From NCBI GenBank assembly GCA_044344795.1, contig JBIJCF010000011.1:9211-73210 (forward strand): a DNA stretch of 64,000 nt, written 5' to 3'. The notes under the pieces were generated by a model that ran no database searches, was not told where the DNA came from, and saw nothing but the letters and a program-made list of their open reading frames with translations. The stretch is from GCA-2737665 sp044344795. Lineage in GTDB: Bacteria > Bacteroidota > Bacteroidia > Palsa-965. Every line of letters starts with the position of its first letter. Position 1 is the stretch's first letter. The translations under genes were made by a program, and so were the position numbers. Below, piece after piece: positions 17,273 to 26,038 of this stretch.

Positions 17273-17680
17273 ATGGTTATTGATTTGCGCAAAGAATTGA
17301 AGTACCGTACCTCGCGCTCCGGCGGCAAGGGAGGGCAAAACGTGAATAAAGTCTCCAGTAAAGTGGAAGTACTTTTTGACGTGCACGCCTCTGCCCTATT
17401 AACCGAAGAGCAAAAGCAAATTATTGCGGAAAAGCTCGCCACACGCATTACGAAAGAAGGCATTTTAAGCGTAACGGAAACCACCGATCGCTCCCAGCTG
17501 GAGAACAAGCGCAATGCAGTGCTTAAAATTCACCGCCTCATTCGCGAAGCCCTAAAACCCGTTAAGAAGCGCAAGCCCACCACAATCAGCAGAGCCGCGA
17601 AAGCAGAACGTGTAAATGAAAAAAAACACAAGGGTAAAATAAAAGCAACCAGAGGGAAAGTGAGAAGTGGAGAGGAGTGA
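17273..17680 (+). CDS. arfB: Alternative ribosome-rescue factor ArfB (peptidyl-tRNA hydrolase)
   Basis: A 135-residue release-factor-like protein with the catalytic G20-G21-Q22 motif in R-S-G-G-K-G-G-Q-N-V-N-K-V-S-S and the basic C-terminal tail ending K-A-T-R-G-K-V-R-S-G, which in the family inserts into the empty mRNA channel of stalled ribosomes. It hydrolyses peptidyl-tRNA on non-stop complexes. It lacks the codon-recognition domains of full release factors. It is divergent from the cell-wall set, sharing a 44-bp intergenic region; a weak GATATTTA box lies just upstream of the ATG. Confidence 0.93.
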   Translation: MVIDLRKELKYRTSRSGGKGGQNVNKVSSKVEVLFDVHASALLTEEQKQIIAEKLATRITKEGILSVTETTDRSQLENKRNAVLKIHRLIREALKPVKKRKPTTISRAAKAERVNEKKHKGKIKATRGKVRSGEE

Positions 17681-17856
17681 TTTCGTTTCGCATCAAATCA
17701 TCACGTAAACCAAAAGTGCTTTCCTCATGCCTTATTGAAAGTACAAGATTTGTTTTATTAAAAATAGTAGCGGTTGGTTGGGAAGCTTTCAGTTCAAAGT
17801 TTCAAGAAGAAAACTCTGCGTGGGTTGTGTAATTATCCGCGACCTCTCCGAAGGTT

Positions 17857-17883
17857 CGTAGAACTCCGACGGAGAGTCCTACG
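17857..17883. repeat. Imperfect palindrome (REP-like)
   Basis: Arms cgtagaactc and gagtcctacg pair over 10 bp with one mismatch around a 7-base loop. The sequence resembles short palindromes scattered between genes in some Bacteroidota genomes. No T run follows, so a terminator is less likely, but it could protect transcript ends. Confidence 0.5.
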
Positions 17884-17914
17884 GACTGCGGTTTTATAAC
17901 AACGGTTGTTTCTA

Positions 17915-17930
17915 TCCCGAAGCATCGGGA
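17915..17930. repeat. Short perfect-arm palindrome
   Basis: tcccga, a 4-base loop, tcggga. It lies 31 bp from the previous palindrome in the same gene-free stretch. Confidence 0.45.
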
Positions 17931-17980
17931 CTCAACCACAGTCGATCAGCATTCAACAATCGTCAATCAACAATAAAAAA

Positions 17981-18835
17981 TCAAACCCACTCGATCTCCT
18001 CATCTCTCTTCCACCACGTCAACTGGCGCTTGGCCAAATTGCGTGTATGCTGCTTAATCTTATCCACCGCTTTTTCCAACGTGCATATGCCATCAAAGTA
18101 ATCGAACAACTCCGTATAACCCACTGTTTGTAAAGAAGACAACTTCCGAAACGGATACACACTCCTCGCCTCTTCCAACAAGCCGGCTTTCATCATCATA
18201 TCCACACGCGTATTTATCCGGGCATACAATTCCTCCCGCGACCAATTAATGCCCATCTTTTTTATTGGCCATGGCAACGGTTGTGACTTTCCGCTGCGCT
18301 GCTGCGAATAAGGCTTTCCGGTAATCTCGCACACTTCCAACGCGCGAATCAAACGTGCAGGGTTGTTCAAATCCACCACCTGATAATATTCAGGATCTGC
18401 AGCCTTCAATTGTTCCTGCAAAAACGGTAATCCTTTTTCTTGGTGCAACGCATTCCATTTGGCACGCACTTCGGGCAATTGTTCGGGCAATTCATCAAAG
18501 CCGTATAAAATACCATCTACATACATACCGCTGCCTCCACACAATACTACTGTATCATACTGCTCGAATAATTCGTCTAACTGCTCACGCACCAAACGCG
18601 CAAAGGTGGCGGCATCCAGCGGTTCGTGAATAGTATGTGTACCGATAAAATAATGTGAAACCGTTCGCAATTCTTCTACATCGGGTGCAGCAGAACCAAT
18701 AGGAAGTTCTTTATAAACCTGTCGCGAATCGGCTGAAACAACAACAGTTTGATGCTGCAACGCCAAACGAATAGCTAAAGCCGTTTTACCGGAAGCCGTA
18801 GGACCTATGACAACAAGCAGTTGTTTTTCAGGCAT
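17981..18835 (-). CDS. miaA: tRNA dimethylallyltransferase MiaA
   Basis: A 284-residue enzyme that transfers a dimethylallyl group to A37 of tRNAs reading UNN codons. The P-loop G12-P-T-A-S-G-K-T and the S-A-D-S-R-Q-V-Y-K tRNA/substrate motif are present; the C-terminal segment (K-Q-H-T-R-N-L-A-K-R-Q-x-x-W) matches the family. The length is slightly short for MiaA. The ATG overlaps the stop of the upstream acidic-protein gene by one base (TAATG), implying translational coupling. Confidence 0.95.
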   Translation of the reverse strand: MPEKQLLVVIGPTASGKTALAIRLALQHQTVVVSADSRQVYKELPIGSAAPDVEELRTVSHYFIGTHTIHEPLDAATFARLVREQLDELFEQYDTVVLCGGSGMYVDGILYGFDELPEQLPEVRAKWNALHQEKGLPFLQEQLKAADPEYYQVVDLNNPARLIRALEVCEITGKPYSQQRSGKSQPLPWPIKKMGINWSREELYARINTRVDMMMKAGLLEEARSVYPFRKLSSLQTVGYTELFDYFDGICTLEKAVDKIKQHTRNLAKRQLTWWKRDEEIEWV

Positions 18836-19521
18836 TAGAATTCTTCTTCTCCGTCGCCGAACTGAGGTGCAAAATCATCGTCTCCGCCTTCTTCCGCATC
18901 TTCTCCTACTTCTTCGCTGTCTCCGTCTGCTGCTACTGCATCGGTATCTTCTTCTTCACCTTCCAACGCATCTTCATCTCCATCATATTCCTCATCCACC
19001 ACAAATACCTTTTCGCGTGCTTTTTTGTCCGCCTCATCTTCTTCATCATCCTCATCATCTACCGGTGGCGCAATAACTTGTTTGTATTGCTTCGGCGCAA
19101 TGCCGCCTTTTTTAACACATTTCGGATACACCGCTTTAGGATCGTCTTCCACAATCTTTATCAACTCAATCATCAACGTCCATTTCACCGCAGGATCGTA
19201 CACATATATAAACTTCTGATGCGGATCATCAATAATAGAAGCGATCAACGTTTTCGACATTTTCAACGCCGGTAATTTTTTCGGCTTTCTGAAATCATCG
19301 TCGTCATCGGCATCGTTCTGCACCGGGTTCAACGCAATCTCACGTCCCTTGCGCCACATATCATCACTTACATAAAATGATGCATCTTTTACGCCGTCAA
19401 AATCAATTGCTTCCTGAATTGCGCGGTGCAACACTTCAAAATTCTGTTTACCCTGAACGTCGATATCGCGATAAATATCCTCATCGTCCTCAAAAACAAT
19501 CCGAAATCTGTAAACTGCCAT
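18835..19521 (-). CDS. pRiA4b ORF-3-like protein with long acidic tail
   Basis: A 228-residue protein starting at the ATG at 19521 (M-A-V-Y-R-F-R-I-V-F-E-D-D); the longer frame would add 25 residues that run over the divergent ribD promoter. The N-terminal 150 residues resemble the PRiA4_ORF3 family (F-E-V-L-H-R-A-I-Q-E-A-I, then F-Y-V-S-D-D-M-W and a later H-x-F-x-Y-x-Y-D), whose function is not established. From about residue 158 to the end the protein is an extremely acidic, Asp/Glu/Gly-rich, probably disordered tail. Cytoplasmic; co-transcribed with miaA. Confidence 0.72.
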   Translation of the reverse strand: MAVYRFRIVFEDDEDIYRDIDVQGKQNFEVLHRAIQEAIDFDGVKDASFYVSDDMWRKGREIALNPVQNDADDDDDFRKPKKLPALKMSKTLIASIIDDPHQKFIYVYDPAVKWTLMIELIKIVEDDPKAVYPKCVKKGGIAPKQYKQVIAPPVDDEDDEEDEADKKAREKVFVVDEEYDGDEDALEGEEEDTDAVAADGDSEEVGEDAEEGGDDDFAPQFGDGEEEF

Positions 19522-19606
19522 GGTAAGTTTTTTAAGCGATACGAAGGTATTTATTTGTGAAGGAATTGTGAAACCTTTTTGTGGCTTTCCGAACACGTCG
19601 ATGCAT

Positions 19607-19614
19607 TACCTTTA
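19607..19614 (+). promoter_or_regulatory. -7 promoter element of ribD
   Basis: TACCTTTA (7 of 8 to TAnnTTTG), 6 bp before the ATG at 19621. Its closeness to the ATG supports that start over the one 42 bp upstream and suggests a nearly leaderless message. Confidence 0.5.
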
Positions 19615-19620
19615 CGCCCC

Positions 19621-20661
19621 ATGACGCCCGCTGATAATATGAAACAATGCCTGCATTTGGCCCGAAAAGGCGCAGGCTACGTCGCACCGAATCCTTTGGT
19701 GGGTGCTGTAATTGTGCGAAACGGTCAGGTAATTGGTGAAGGCTGGCATCGTAATTACGGAGGCGCACATGCAGAAGTTAACGCCATTCTGCAGGTGGCG
19801 GATGAACGTCAATTAACAGAATCAACATTATATGTTAATCTGGAACCGTGTTCGCATTTTGGCAAAACGCCTCCGTGTGCGGATTTGATTGTGGAGAAAA
19901 AAATTCCTCACGTGGTTATCGGAATGACCGATCCGAATCCGCTGGTGGCGGGAAAAGGAATTGATCGCCTCATCAAAAACGGAGTAACGGTGACAGCAGG
20001 AATTCTCGAACAAGAATGTGAATTCTTAAATCGTCGCTTCATCACGTGGATCACCAAACATCGTCCGTACGTTATTCTGAAATGGGCAGAATCTGCAGAT
20101 GGTTACATCGACCATGTGCGTGAAGATCACGATGGTCAACGAGCATTGATATCCGGAGCTCCGGCACAAGAGTTATTGCACCGCTGGCGTTCGGAAGAAA
20201 GTGCCATCATGGTGGGGACAAATACAGTACTTGCTGATAACCCGCTATTGACAACGCGTTTAGTTACAGGACCCAGTCCGGTGCGCGTTACTTTCGACCG
20301 ACAAGGACGCATTCCAACTACATCAAAAATTTTAGACGGCTCCGCACCAACAATTGTATTTAACAGTTCGCATGACCTGTTAACACCGGCAGCTGAATAT
20401 GTGCTCATCGATTTCGAACATCAACCTCTTGCACAAGCGTTACAAGAATTGTACACCAGAAATTTACAGTCGGTTTTGGTGGAAGGCGGAGCCGCGCTGT
20501 TGCAAAAGTTTATGGAATACGGTGTGTGGGATGAAGCACGTGTAATAGTTTCCAATAAAAATTTGGAAGGCGGAGTTCGTGCACCGCAATTGCCGGTATC
20601 GCCGAGGACAAAAGAGATGATCGGCGATGATGAAGTTCGTTATTACTATCCGGAACAATGA
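19621..20661 (+). CDS. ribD: Bifunctional riboflavin biosynthesis deaminase/reductase RibD
   Basis: A 346-residue two-domain enzyme. The N-terminal CMP/dCMP-deaminase-like domain has zinc ligands H50-A-E52, C77 and C86 (P-C-S-H-F-G-K-T-P-P-C); the C-terminal DHFR-like reductase domain begins near 150 (V-I-L-K-W-A-E-S-A-D-G). In the family it deaminates and then reduces the GTP-derived pyrimidine on the way to riboflavin. The ATG at 19621 is chosen for its fit to the family start and to the -7 box. The stop overlaps the following transporter gene by 4 bp. Confidence 0.94.
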   Translation: MTPADNMKQCLHLARKGAGYVAPNPLVGAVIVRNGQVIGEGWHRNYGGAHAEVNAILQVADERQLTESTLYVNLEPCSHFGKTPPCADLIVEKKIPHVVIGMTDPNPLVAGKGIDRLIKNGVTVTAGILEQECEFLNRRFITWITKHRPYVILKWAESADGYIDHVREDHDGQRALISGAPAQELLHRWRSEESAIMVGTNTVLADNPLLTTRLVTGPSPVRVTFDRQGRIPTTSKILDGSAPTIVFNSSHDLLTPAAEYVLIDFEHQPLAQALQELYTRNLQSVLVEGGAALLQKFMEYGVWDEARVIVSNKNLEGGVRAPQLPVSPRTKEMIGDDEVRYYYPEQ

Positions 20662-21524
20662 TCTGGCTTGTCATTAGTATTCTCTGTAACACGTTGCTAT
20701 TGCTTATCCTTAAAGGTTTCGAGCAATACAAGGTAAATATGTTTCCGGGAATTGTAGTGAATTACGCTGTTGCAGGATTCCTGGGATTGGCGGTGAGTAA
20801 TAGCTTTCCCCTGGTTGCACAGATACCGTCAAGCGATTGGTGGTGGGCACCTTTAATTATGGGCTCTTTATTCATTAGCATTTTTGTGCTGATCGGTCGA
20901 ACAACATTAGAATCAGGAGTTTCCGTTGCAACAGTAGCGAATAAGATGTCTGTTGTTGTTCCTGTTGTGGCTGCCGTGTTTTTGTATCAGGAACAATTGC
21001 AAGTATTAAAAATTGCAGGAATCATTCTTGCTTTAGGTGCTGTTTATCTGACCACTTTACCGGCGGGACAAAAAGCAACTAAAGGTCGCGGTCATTTATT
21101 GCTGCCGGCATTGGTGTTCATCGGAAGCGGCATCATTGATGCATTCGTTAATCATGTGCAAAAGGTATTGGTACCGGGAAATTTGATTCCACTTTTTATA
21201 TCATGTTCGTTCCTTACCGCTTTTGTCATCGGGTCAACGGTATTGGGAATAAAATTGATGAAGAAAGAATTCTCCATTTCCGTACGTGATGTTATCGGCG
21301 GTGTAATACTGGGCATTCCGAATTACTTCTCCATCTACGCCATAACTAAAGCATTGGACGCACAACTGATGGACAGTTCAGCTTTGTATCCCGTAAACAA
21401 CATGGGCATTGTTATGCTCTCCACTGTTGGGGCATTCTTGCTATTTAAAGAAAAACTCTCTGCGTTAAACTGGACCGGAATTCTACTCGCGATGTTGGCC
21501 ATCGGACTCATTGCTGTTTCGTAA
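20658..21524 (+). CDS. DMT-superfamily (EamA-like) transporter
   Basis: A 288-residue protein with about ten membrane helices in two similar halves, each ending in the EamA-type pattern (V-A-A-V-F-L-Y-Q-E-Q-L, and G-A-F-L-L-F-K-E-K-L-S followed by W-x-G-I-L-L-A). The superfamily exports metabolites; no substrate can be read. It is coupled to ribD (ATGA overlap) and to the IMPACT-family gene (TAATG overlap), so all three form one operon. A vitamin-related substrate would be a guess from position alone. Confidence 0.85.
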   Translation: MIWLVISILCNTLLLLILKGFEQYKVNMFPGIVVNYAVAGFLGLAVSNSFPLVAQIPSSDWWWAPLIMGSLFISIFVLIGRTTLESGVSVATVANKMSVVVPVVAAVFLYQEQLQVLKIAGIILALGAVYLTTLPAGQKATKGRGHLLLPALVFIGSGIIDAFVNHVQKVLVPGNLIPLFISCSFLTAFVIGSTVLGIKLMKKEFSISVRDVIGGVILGIPNYFSIYAITKALDAQLMDSSALYPVNNMGIVMLSTVGAFLLFKEKLSALNWTGILLAMLAIGLIAVS

Positions 21525-22135
21525 TGACAACTGATACTTACCTCACCATTCACTCAGAAACAGTTGCTACGTTCAAAGACAAAGGCAGCAAGTTTGTAGC
21601 GTATGCTTTTCCGATAACAAATGAATCTGATTTCAAAATTCGACTGGAAGCATTGCGCAAAGAACATTTTAATGCCGTACATCATTGTTTTGCGTATCAA
21701 TTGAAACCTGACAAAAGCATCTATCGAAGTTCGGATGATGGTGAACCAACGGGCTCTGCAGGCAAACCTATTTTGAATCAGTTGCTTTCGAAAGATTTGA
21801 CCAACATTGCCGTTATCGTTGTTCGTTACTTCGGCGGCACATTACTTGGCGTAAGCGGTTTAATACATGCGTATAAAGAAGCAACACGCATGGCTTTAGA
21901 AACCACAACAGTTGTAGAGAAAATCATTTACGAAACGTACCGACTTGAATTTCCTTACGACAGTCTACCTGCGGTAATGAAACTTATCAAAGATGAAGAG
22001 CTGTTACAGGAACAACAACAATTTGATTTGAATTGCTCCATGCAAATAAAAGTCCGCCAACAAAAATGTGCATCAGTTATTGCAAAGTTGCAAGGCATAA
22101 ACGGCGTGCAGTGCGAACACCTCGGATGTTATTGA
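21524..22135 (+). CDS. IMPACT/YigZ family protein (UPF0029)
   Basis: A 203-residue protein. The N-terminal domain holds the family signature around G-E-P-T-G-S-A-G-K-P-I-L and V-V-R-Y-F-G-G-T-L-L-G, followed by a small ferredoxin-like C-terminal domain. Family members are linked to translation control in eukaryotes and have an undefined role in bacteria. It is the third gene of the ribD operon and overlaps the convergent thioesterase gene by 7 bp. Confidence 0.92.
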   Translation: MTTDTYLTIHSETVATFKDKGSKFVAYAFPITNESDFKIRLEALRKEHFNAVHHCFAYQLKPDKSIYRSSDDGEPTGSAGKPILNQLLSKDLTNIAVIVVRYFGGTLLGVSGLIHAYKEATRMALETTTVVEKIIYETYRLEFPYDSLPAVMKLIKDEELLQEQQQFDLNCSMQIKVRQQKCASVIAKLQGINGVQCEHLGCY

Positions 22136-22539
22136 GGAAAGTACGGTTGCAGCGCTTTTAAAAATGCGTCCGGCGGCGCACACGGTCTTTTTGTTTCCGC
22201 ATTGACGAATACGAGAATCGTTTCCCCTTCATTCAAACGATCGCCATTGCGATTATACATTTCGTATTTGAAATGAATACGAGCAGTTGGCATAGCGATG
22301 ATGCTGGTTTTCAAAATCAATTCATCATCGTACAAAGCGGGTTTAAAGTAGCGTATGCTGTACGAGTGTACCGGTAATAAAATTCCGGAGTCCTCCATTT
22401 CTTTATAACTCCAGCCTAAGGCACGCAACGCCTCGACTCGACCCACTTCATAATATTCGGCGTAGTTACCATAATATACGTAGCCCATACGATCGGTTTC
22501 ACCATAGCGCACACGAAGGTTTATTTCAGCTGTAAACAT
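22129..22539 (-). CDS. Acyl-CoA thioesterase, YbgC/4HBT hot-dog fold
   Basis: A 136-residue single-domain hot-dog protein. The signature R-Y-G-E-T-D-R-M-G-Y-V-Y-Y-G-N-Y contains the aspartate (D16) used by 4-hydroxybenzoyl-CoA-type thioesterases, followed by E-x-G-R-V-E-A-L-R. It should hydrolyse acyl-CoA thioesters in the cytoplasm. In Proteobacteria YbgC lies with tol-pal; no such genes are here. CATCTTTG at about 22563-22570 on the minus strand may be its -7 box. Confidence 0.9.
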   Translation of the reverse strand: MFTAEINLRVRYGETDRMGYVYYGNYAEYYEVGRVEALRALGWSYKEMEDSGILLPVHSYSIRYFKPALYDDELILKTSIIAMPTARIHFKYEMYNRNGDRLNEGETILVFVNAETKRPCAPPDAFLKALQPYFPQ

Positions 22540-22625
22540 GTTATGTTCCGGTTAAGTTTTACAAAGATGAAAGAATACGAGAGTAACGCCAAAAAAACCG
22601 TAAATTCAAGGCTCAGAACATTTTT

Positions 22626-23402
22626 ATGAAACGAATACTACAAAGTTTAGCACTCACTGTATTGTTTTTCGCGGCAATTAGTAGTTGCACACGTAAAGTA
22701 CACATTACAAATGTGGAAGCAGGAACAGTTGCTATTCGCACCAACGATACGCTTCGTGATTCCGCAACACACGCCATTCTTTTACCCTACAAGTTGCGAC
22801 TTGATAGTCAGATGAATCAGGTGTTGGGAACAGTTGAAGCTGCAATGCCAAAAGAAACCGGCAAAACAGAAACCTTATTGGGGAATTGGGTCGCAGATAT
22901 TTGTTTAGTGAAAGCCAGACAATACTACAAATCAGAAGACGGTCAATCACCGGATATCTGCATACTCAACAACGGAGGCTTGCGTACTTCAATTCCACAA
23001 GGACCTGTAACACGCGGAAAGATTTATGAATTGATGCCGTTTGATAATGAACTGGTCGTACTCACCATTACCGGAAAAAAAGCGAAAGATCTTTTTGCGT
23101 ACATCGCTGCAACAGGCGGGCAGCCTTCCAGTGGATTTACGATGATTATCAAAGGCGACAAAACTCCCGGAGCAATTGCCGTTGGAGGACAGCCGTTTGA
23201 TGAGAACAAAAACTACAAAGTTGTCACGTCCGACTATCTGGCGCTGGGCGGTGACAAAATGAACTTCTTCAATTCGCCGGTAAAGAACGAAGTAGTTGGA
23301 AAAAAAATTCGTGATGGATTAATTGAGTATTGTTTGGAACAAACACAAAAAGGATTGCCGCTAAAGTCACAACTGGATAAACGAATTACAAATGAAAACT
23401 AA
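22626..23402 (+). CDS. 5'-nucleotidase C-terminal-domain lipoprotein
   Basis: A 258-residue lipoprotein (signal ending A-I-S-S-C21) consisting of the substrate-binding 5'-nucleotidase C-terminal domain: N-G-G-L-R-T and Y-L-A-L-G-G-D are typical. It has no metal-binding phosphatase domain. The next gene, overlapping by 11 bp, encodes exactly that missing domain, so the pair corresponds to one UshA-type enzyme split in two and encoded in the reverse order. Together they should dephosphorylate nucleotides in the periplasm. Confidence 0.88.
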   Translation: MKRILQSLALTVLFFAAISSCTRKVHITNVEAGTVAIRTNDTLRDSATHAILLPYKLRLDSQMNQVLGTVEAAMPKETGKTETLLGNWVADICLVKARQYYKSEDGQSPDICILNNGGLRTSIPQGPVTRGKIYELMPFDNELVVLTITGKKAKDLFAYIAATGGQPSSGFTMIIKGDKTPGAIAVGGQPFDENKNYKVVTSDYLALGGDKMNFFNSPVKNEVVGKKIRDGLIEYCLEQTQKGLPLKSQLDKRITNEN

Positions 23403-24330
23403 TCGGAGAAACTTTTTACGAATACTAGGTGCAGGAAGCTTGTGGTTAAGCGCATCGAATTCATTGAAAGCGATCGGCAGCGCAGTCAAAAAAGATCGTC
23501 TGGTGATTTTACACACGAACGATGTGCACAGTCATCTGGAACCGTTTCCTTCTAACGATCCTAAATTTCCGGGACTCGGCGGTGTTGAACAACGTGCCGC
23601 ATTGATTCGAAAAATTCGCAGCGAAGACGATCATGTTTTACTGCTGGATGCCGGAGATATTTTTCAAGGCACTCCCTATTTCAATTTGTATCAGGGTGAA
23701 GTGGAGATGAAATTGATGTCGCAAATGGGTTACGATGTAACGGCAATTGGTAATCATGATTTTGATGCGGGAATGGATAATCTGGCGAAGCAATTGCAAC
23801 ATGCTACATTTCCGATGATCTGCGCGAATTATGATTTTACAGGAACTCCGTTGGAAGGTAAAATTCAACCGTACATCATAACGCACAGAGCAGGAATGAA
23901 GATTGGCATATTCGGATTGGGCATTGAGCTGGATGGTTTGGTGGATCGTCGCTTATATGGAAAGACCGTTTATAAAGATCCATTGCTCACGGCCTCACAA
24001 ATGGTCATTGAATTGCGCGACAAGAAAAAATGCGATCTGGTTATCTGTCTTTCACACTTAGGCTATAAGTACGAATCAGATAAAGTGAGTGATGTAGTAC
24101 TAGCAAAAAAATCAAGAGGCATTGACATCATCATCGGCGGACATACACACACACTTCTGGAGAAACCATTTAAGTACAAAAACCGTGATGGAAAAGATGT
24201 GGTCGTTGCACAAGTTGGATGGGCAGGAATTCATCTCGGAAAAATTATTGTTGAAACCGATCATCGATCAAAAGAAACTAAAATTTCTTTTACCTCCATA
24301 CCAATAAAATCTGACGTACACAAGGCATAA
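23392..24330 (+). CDS. Metallophosphatase, 5'-nucleotidase N-terminal domain
   Basis: A 312-residue calcineurin-like phosphoesterase with all metal motifs: H-T-N-D-V-H, D-A-G-D, G-N-H-D-F-D, S-H-L-G and G-G-H-T-H. The N terminus (N-R-R-N-F-L-R then a hydrophobic stretch) looks like a Tat signal. It lacks the C-terminal nucleotide-binding domain, which is supplied by the preceding gene. Export of this half by Tat and of the other as a Sec lipoprotein would bring them together in the periplasm; this is inferred. Confidence 0.88.
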   Translation: MKTNRRNFLRILGAGSLWLSASNSLKAIGSAVKKDRLVILHTNDVHSHLEPFPSNDPKFPGLGGVEQRAALIRKIRSEDDHVLLLDAGDIFQGTPYFNLYQGEVEMKLMSQMGYDVTAIGNHDFDAGMDNLAKQLQHATFPMICANYDFTGTPLEGKIQPYIITHRAGMKIGIFGLGIELDGLVDRRLYGKTVYKDPLLTASQMVIELRDKKKCDLVICLSHLGYKYESDKVSDVVLAKKSRGIDIIIGGHTHTLLEKPFKYKNRDGKDVVVAQVGWAGIHLGKIIVETDHRSKETKISFTSIPIKSDVHKA

Positions 24331-24471
24331 AATTTCGTCGAAAAATATTTGCTTTTTTCATAAATGTAATTTGAGAAATAATTTAACACCTCTACAACCC
24401 TTTACTGTCAAAGGATTGACATATGCAACCCACAAAAAAAATTTTTAGAGGATTTTTTTTGTTGAAAAGTA

Positions 24472-24500
24472 TTGGACTTACCCGCGAAATAATAATTTTG
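24472..24500 (+). promoter_or_regulatory. Promoter of dnaA
   Basis: TTG at 24472-24474, an 18-bp spacer, and a perfect TAATTTTG -7 box at 24493-24500, leaving a leader of about 48 bp before the ATG at 24555. The 224-bp gap before dnaA is AT-rich with A and T runs. I see no clear cluster of DnaA boxes. Confidence 0.65.
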
Positions 24501-24554
24501 GATCACGAACAAACACACACACGATATAACCTCTCAGAAGTAAGGAATTAAGTA

Positions 24555-25985
24555 ATGGAAAAAACACACGCAAAAATTTGGGAAAACTGTTTAAATATTA
24601 TCAGAGACAACGTAAGCGCACAGAGTTTTAAAACTTGGTTCGAACCGATCAAACCGGTAAAGCTTGCAGGTAACGTTCTTACCATCCAAGTACCAAGTCA
24701 GTTTTTTTATGAGTGGCTGGAAGAGCATTACATTACGCTTCTGAAAAAAACAATCAAAAAAGAGTTAGGCGTTGAAGGGAAATTGGAATACTCTATTATC
24801 ATGGAGAACTCCTTCAGCAACACTAAACCTTACACGGTAAAAATTCCAACTTCCAACAGAAAGGAAGTGAAGAATCCTGCTGTGTCAATGCCGATTGATT
24901 TGAACAAGAACACTATTCGCAATCCGTTCATTATTCCCGGATTGAAGAAAGTAAATGTTGAGTCGCAACTGAATCCGAACTACTCCTTCGATAATTTCGT
25001 TGAAGGCGATTGTAACCGCTTAGCTCGTTCTGCAGGATTTGCGGTTTCACAAAAACCGGGCGGCACTGCATTCAACCCACTCCTTATATATGGTGGTGTT
25101 GGTTTAGGAAAAACACATTTAGCGCAAGCAATCGGTTTGCAGATTAAACATTTGCATCCCGGCAAAACAGTATTGTACGTTTCTTCTGAAAAATTCACGC
25201 ACCAGTTTATTGATGCTGTGAAGAACAATCACCAAAATGATTTTGTACACTTCTATCAAATGATTGATGTATTGATCATTGATGATGTGCAGTTCTTCGC
25301 AGGAAAAGATAAAACGCAGGATGTATTCTTCCACATCTTCAATCACCTGCACCAAAGCGGCAAACAGTTGGTATTAACATCCGACAAACCGCCTGTAGAA
25401 ATGCAAGGTATGGAACAGCGTTTGTTATCGCGTTTCAAATGGGGATTGTCAGCCGACTTACAAGTTCCAAGTTTGGAAACTCGTATCGCAATTCTGGAGA
25501 AGAAATTATATATCGATGGCGTAGAACTTCCGCGTGAAGTAGTTGAATATCTGGCTTACAGCATTACAACTAACATTCGCGAACTCGAAGGTGCTTACAT
25601 CTCCTTGTTAGCTCAGGCTTCTCTGAACAAGAAAGCGATTACGCTGGATCTCGCGAAGCAAATGATCGACAAGTTCGTGAAGAATACCGCTCGCGAAGTT
25701 TCTATCGATTACATTCAGAAAGTCGTTTGCGATTATTTCGATTTGCCAATCGAATTATTGAAGTCCAAAACACGTAAGCGTGAAGTTGTTCAAGCACGTC
25801 AGATCGCGATGTATTTTGCAAAGAGCATGACAAAGTCTTCTTTAGCAACCATCGGAATGCATTGCGGCGGTAAAGATCACGCGACAGTATTGCATGCGTG
25901 TCGTACGGTAAACAACCTCATGGATACCGACAAACGTTTCAGAGCATACATTGATGAGTTAGAAAAGAAACTCAGTATCCAATAA
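24555..25985 (+). CDS. dnaA: Chromosomal replication initiator DnaA
   Basis: A 476-residue initiator with all four domains: N-terminal helicase/DnaB-contact domain (1-90), variable linker, AAA+ ATPase (about 130-345) with Walker A G-G-V-G-L-G-K-T and Walker B I-I-D-D-V-Q-F, and the C-terminal DNA-binding domain with K-D-H-A-T-V-L-H-A. It binds origin DnaA boxes and opens the duplex. It is a single-gene transcript with its own promoter and terminator. dnaN and recF do not follow, which is usual in this phylum. Confidence 0.98.
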   Translation: MEKTHAKIWENCLNIIRDNVSAQSFKTWFEPIKPVKLAGNVLTIQVPSQFFYEWLEEHYITLLKKTIKKELGVEGKLEYSIIMENSFSNTKPYTVKIPTSNRKEVKNPAVSMPIDLNKNTIRNPFIIPGLKKVNVESQLNPNYSFDNFVEGDCNRLARSAGFAVSQKPGGTAFNPLLIYGGVGLGKTHLAQAIGLQIKHLHPGKTVLYVSSEKFTHQFIDAVKNNHQNDFVHFYQMIDVLIIDDVQFFAGKDKTQDVFFHIFNHLHQSGKQLVLTSDKPPVEMQGMEQRLLSRFKWGLSADLQVPSLETRIAILEKKLYIDGVELPREVVEYLAYSITTNIRELEGAYISLLAQASLNKKAITLDLAKQMIDKFVKNTAREVSIDYIQKVVCDYFDLPIELLKSKTRKREVVQARQIAMYFAKSMTKSSLATIGMHCGGKDHATVLHACRTVNNLMDTDKRFRAYIDELEKKLSIQ

Positions 25986-25988
25986 CAC

Positions 25989-26019
25989 AAACGGCTGTCA
26001 TTACCGACAGCCGTTTTTA
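25989..26019 (+). terminator. Rho-independent terminator of dnaA
   Basis: An 11-bp perfect stem (aaacggctgtc / gacagccgttt, 6-base loop) followed by a T run. With A's on the other flank it could also serve the convergent kinase gene. Confidence 0.92.
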
Positions 26020-26038
26020 TTCGCACATCATTATCTTT

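Larger units (their letters stand above)
17681..17980. other. Gene-free stretch with palindromic repeats
   Basis: Three hundred bases with no supported gene between arfB and miaA. It is moderately AT-rich and holds two short palindromes listed separately, in a patch of GC-rich text about 90 bp long. No convincing T-tailed terminator is seen, although the two flanking genes converge. Confidence 0.6.

Noticed and set aside
19522..19596. Longer start for the pRiA4b ORF-3-like protein
   Set aside because: The extra residues do not match the family and would cover the divergent ribD promoter region.
24331..24554. Possible replication origin in the AT-rich gap before dnaA
   Set aside because: No cluster of DnaA boxes can be seen, and in this phylum the origin is often not next to dnaA. 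A GC-skew plot of the whole chromosome would decide.
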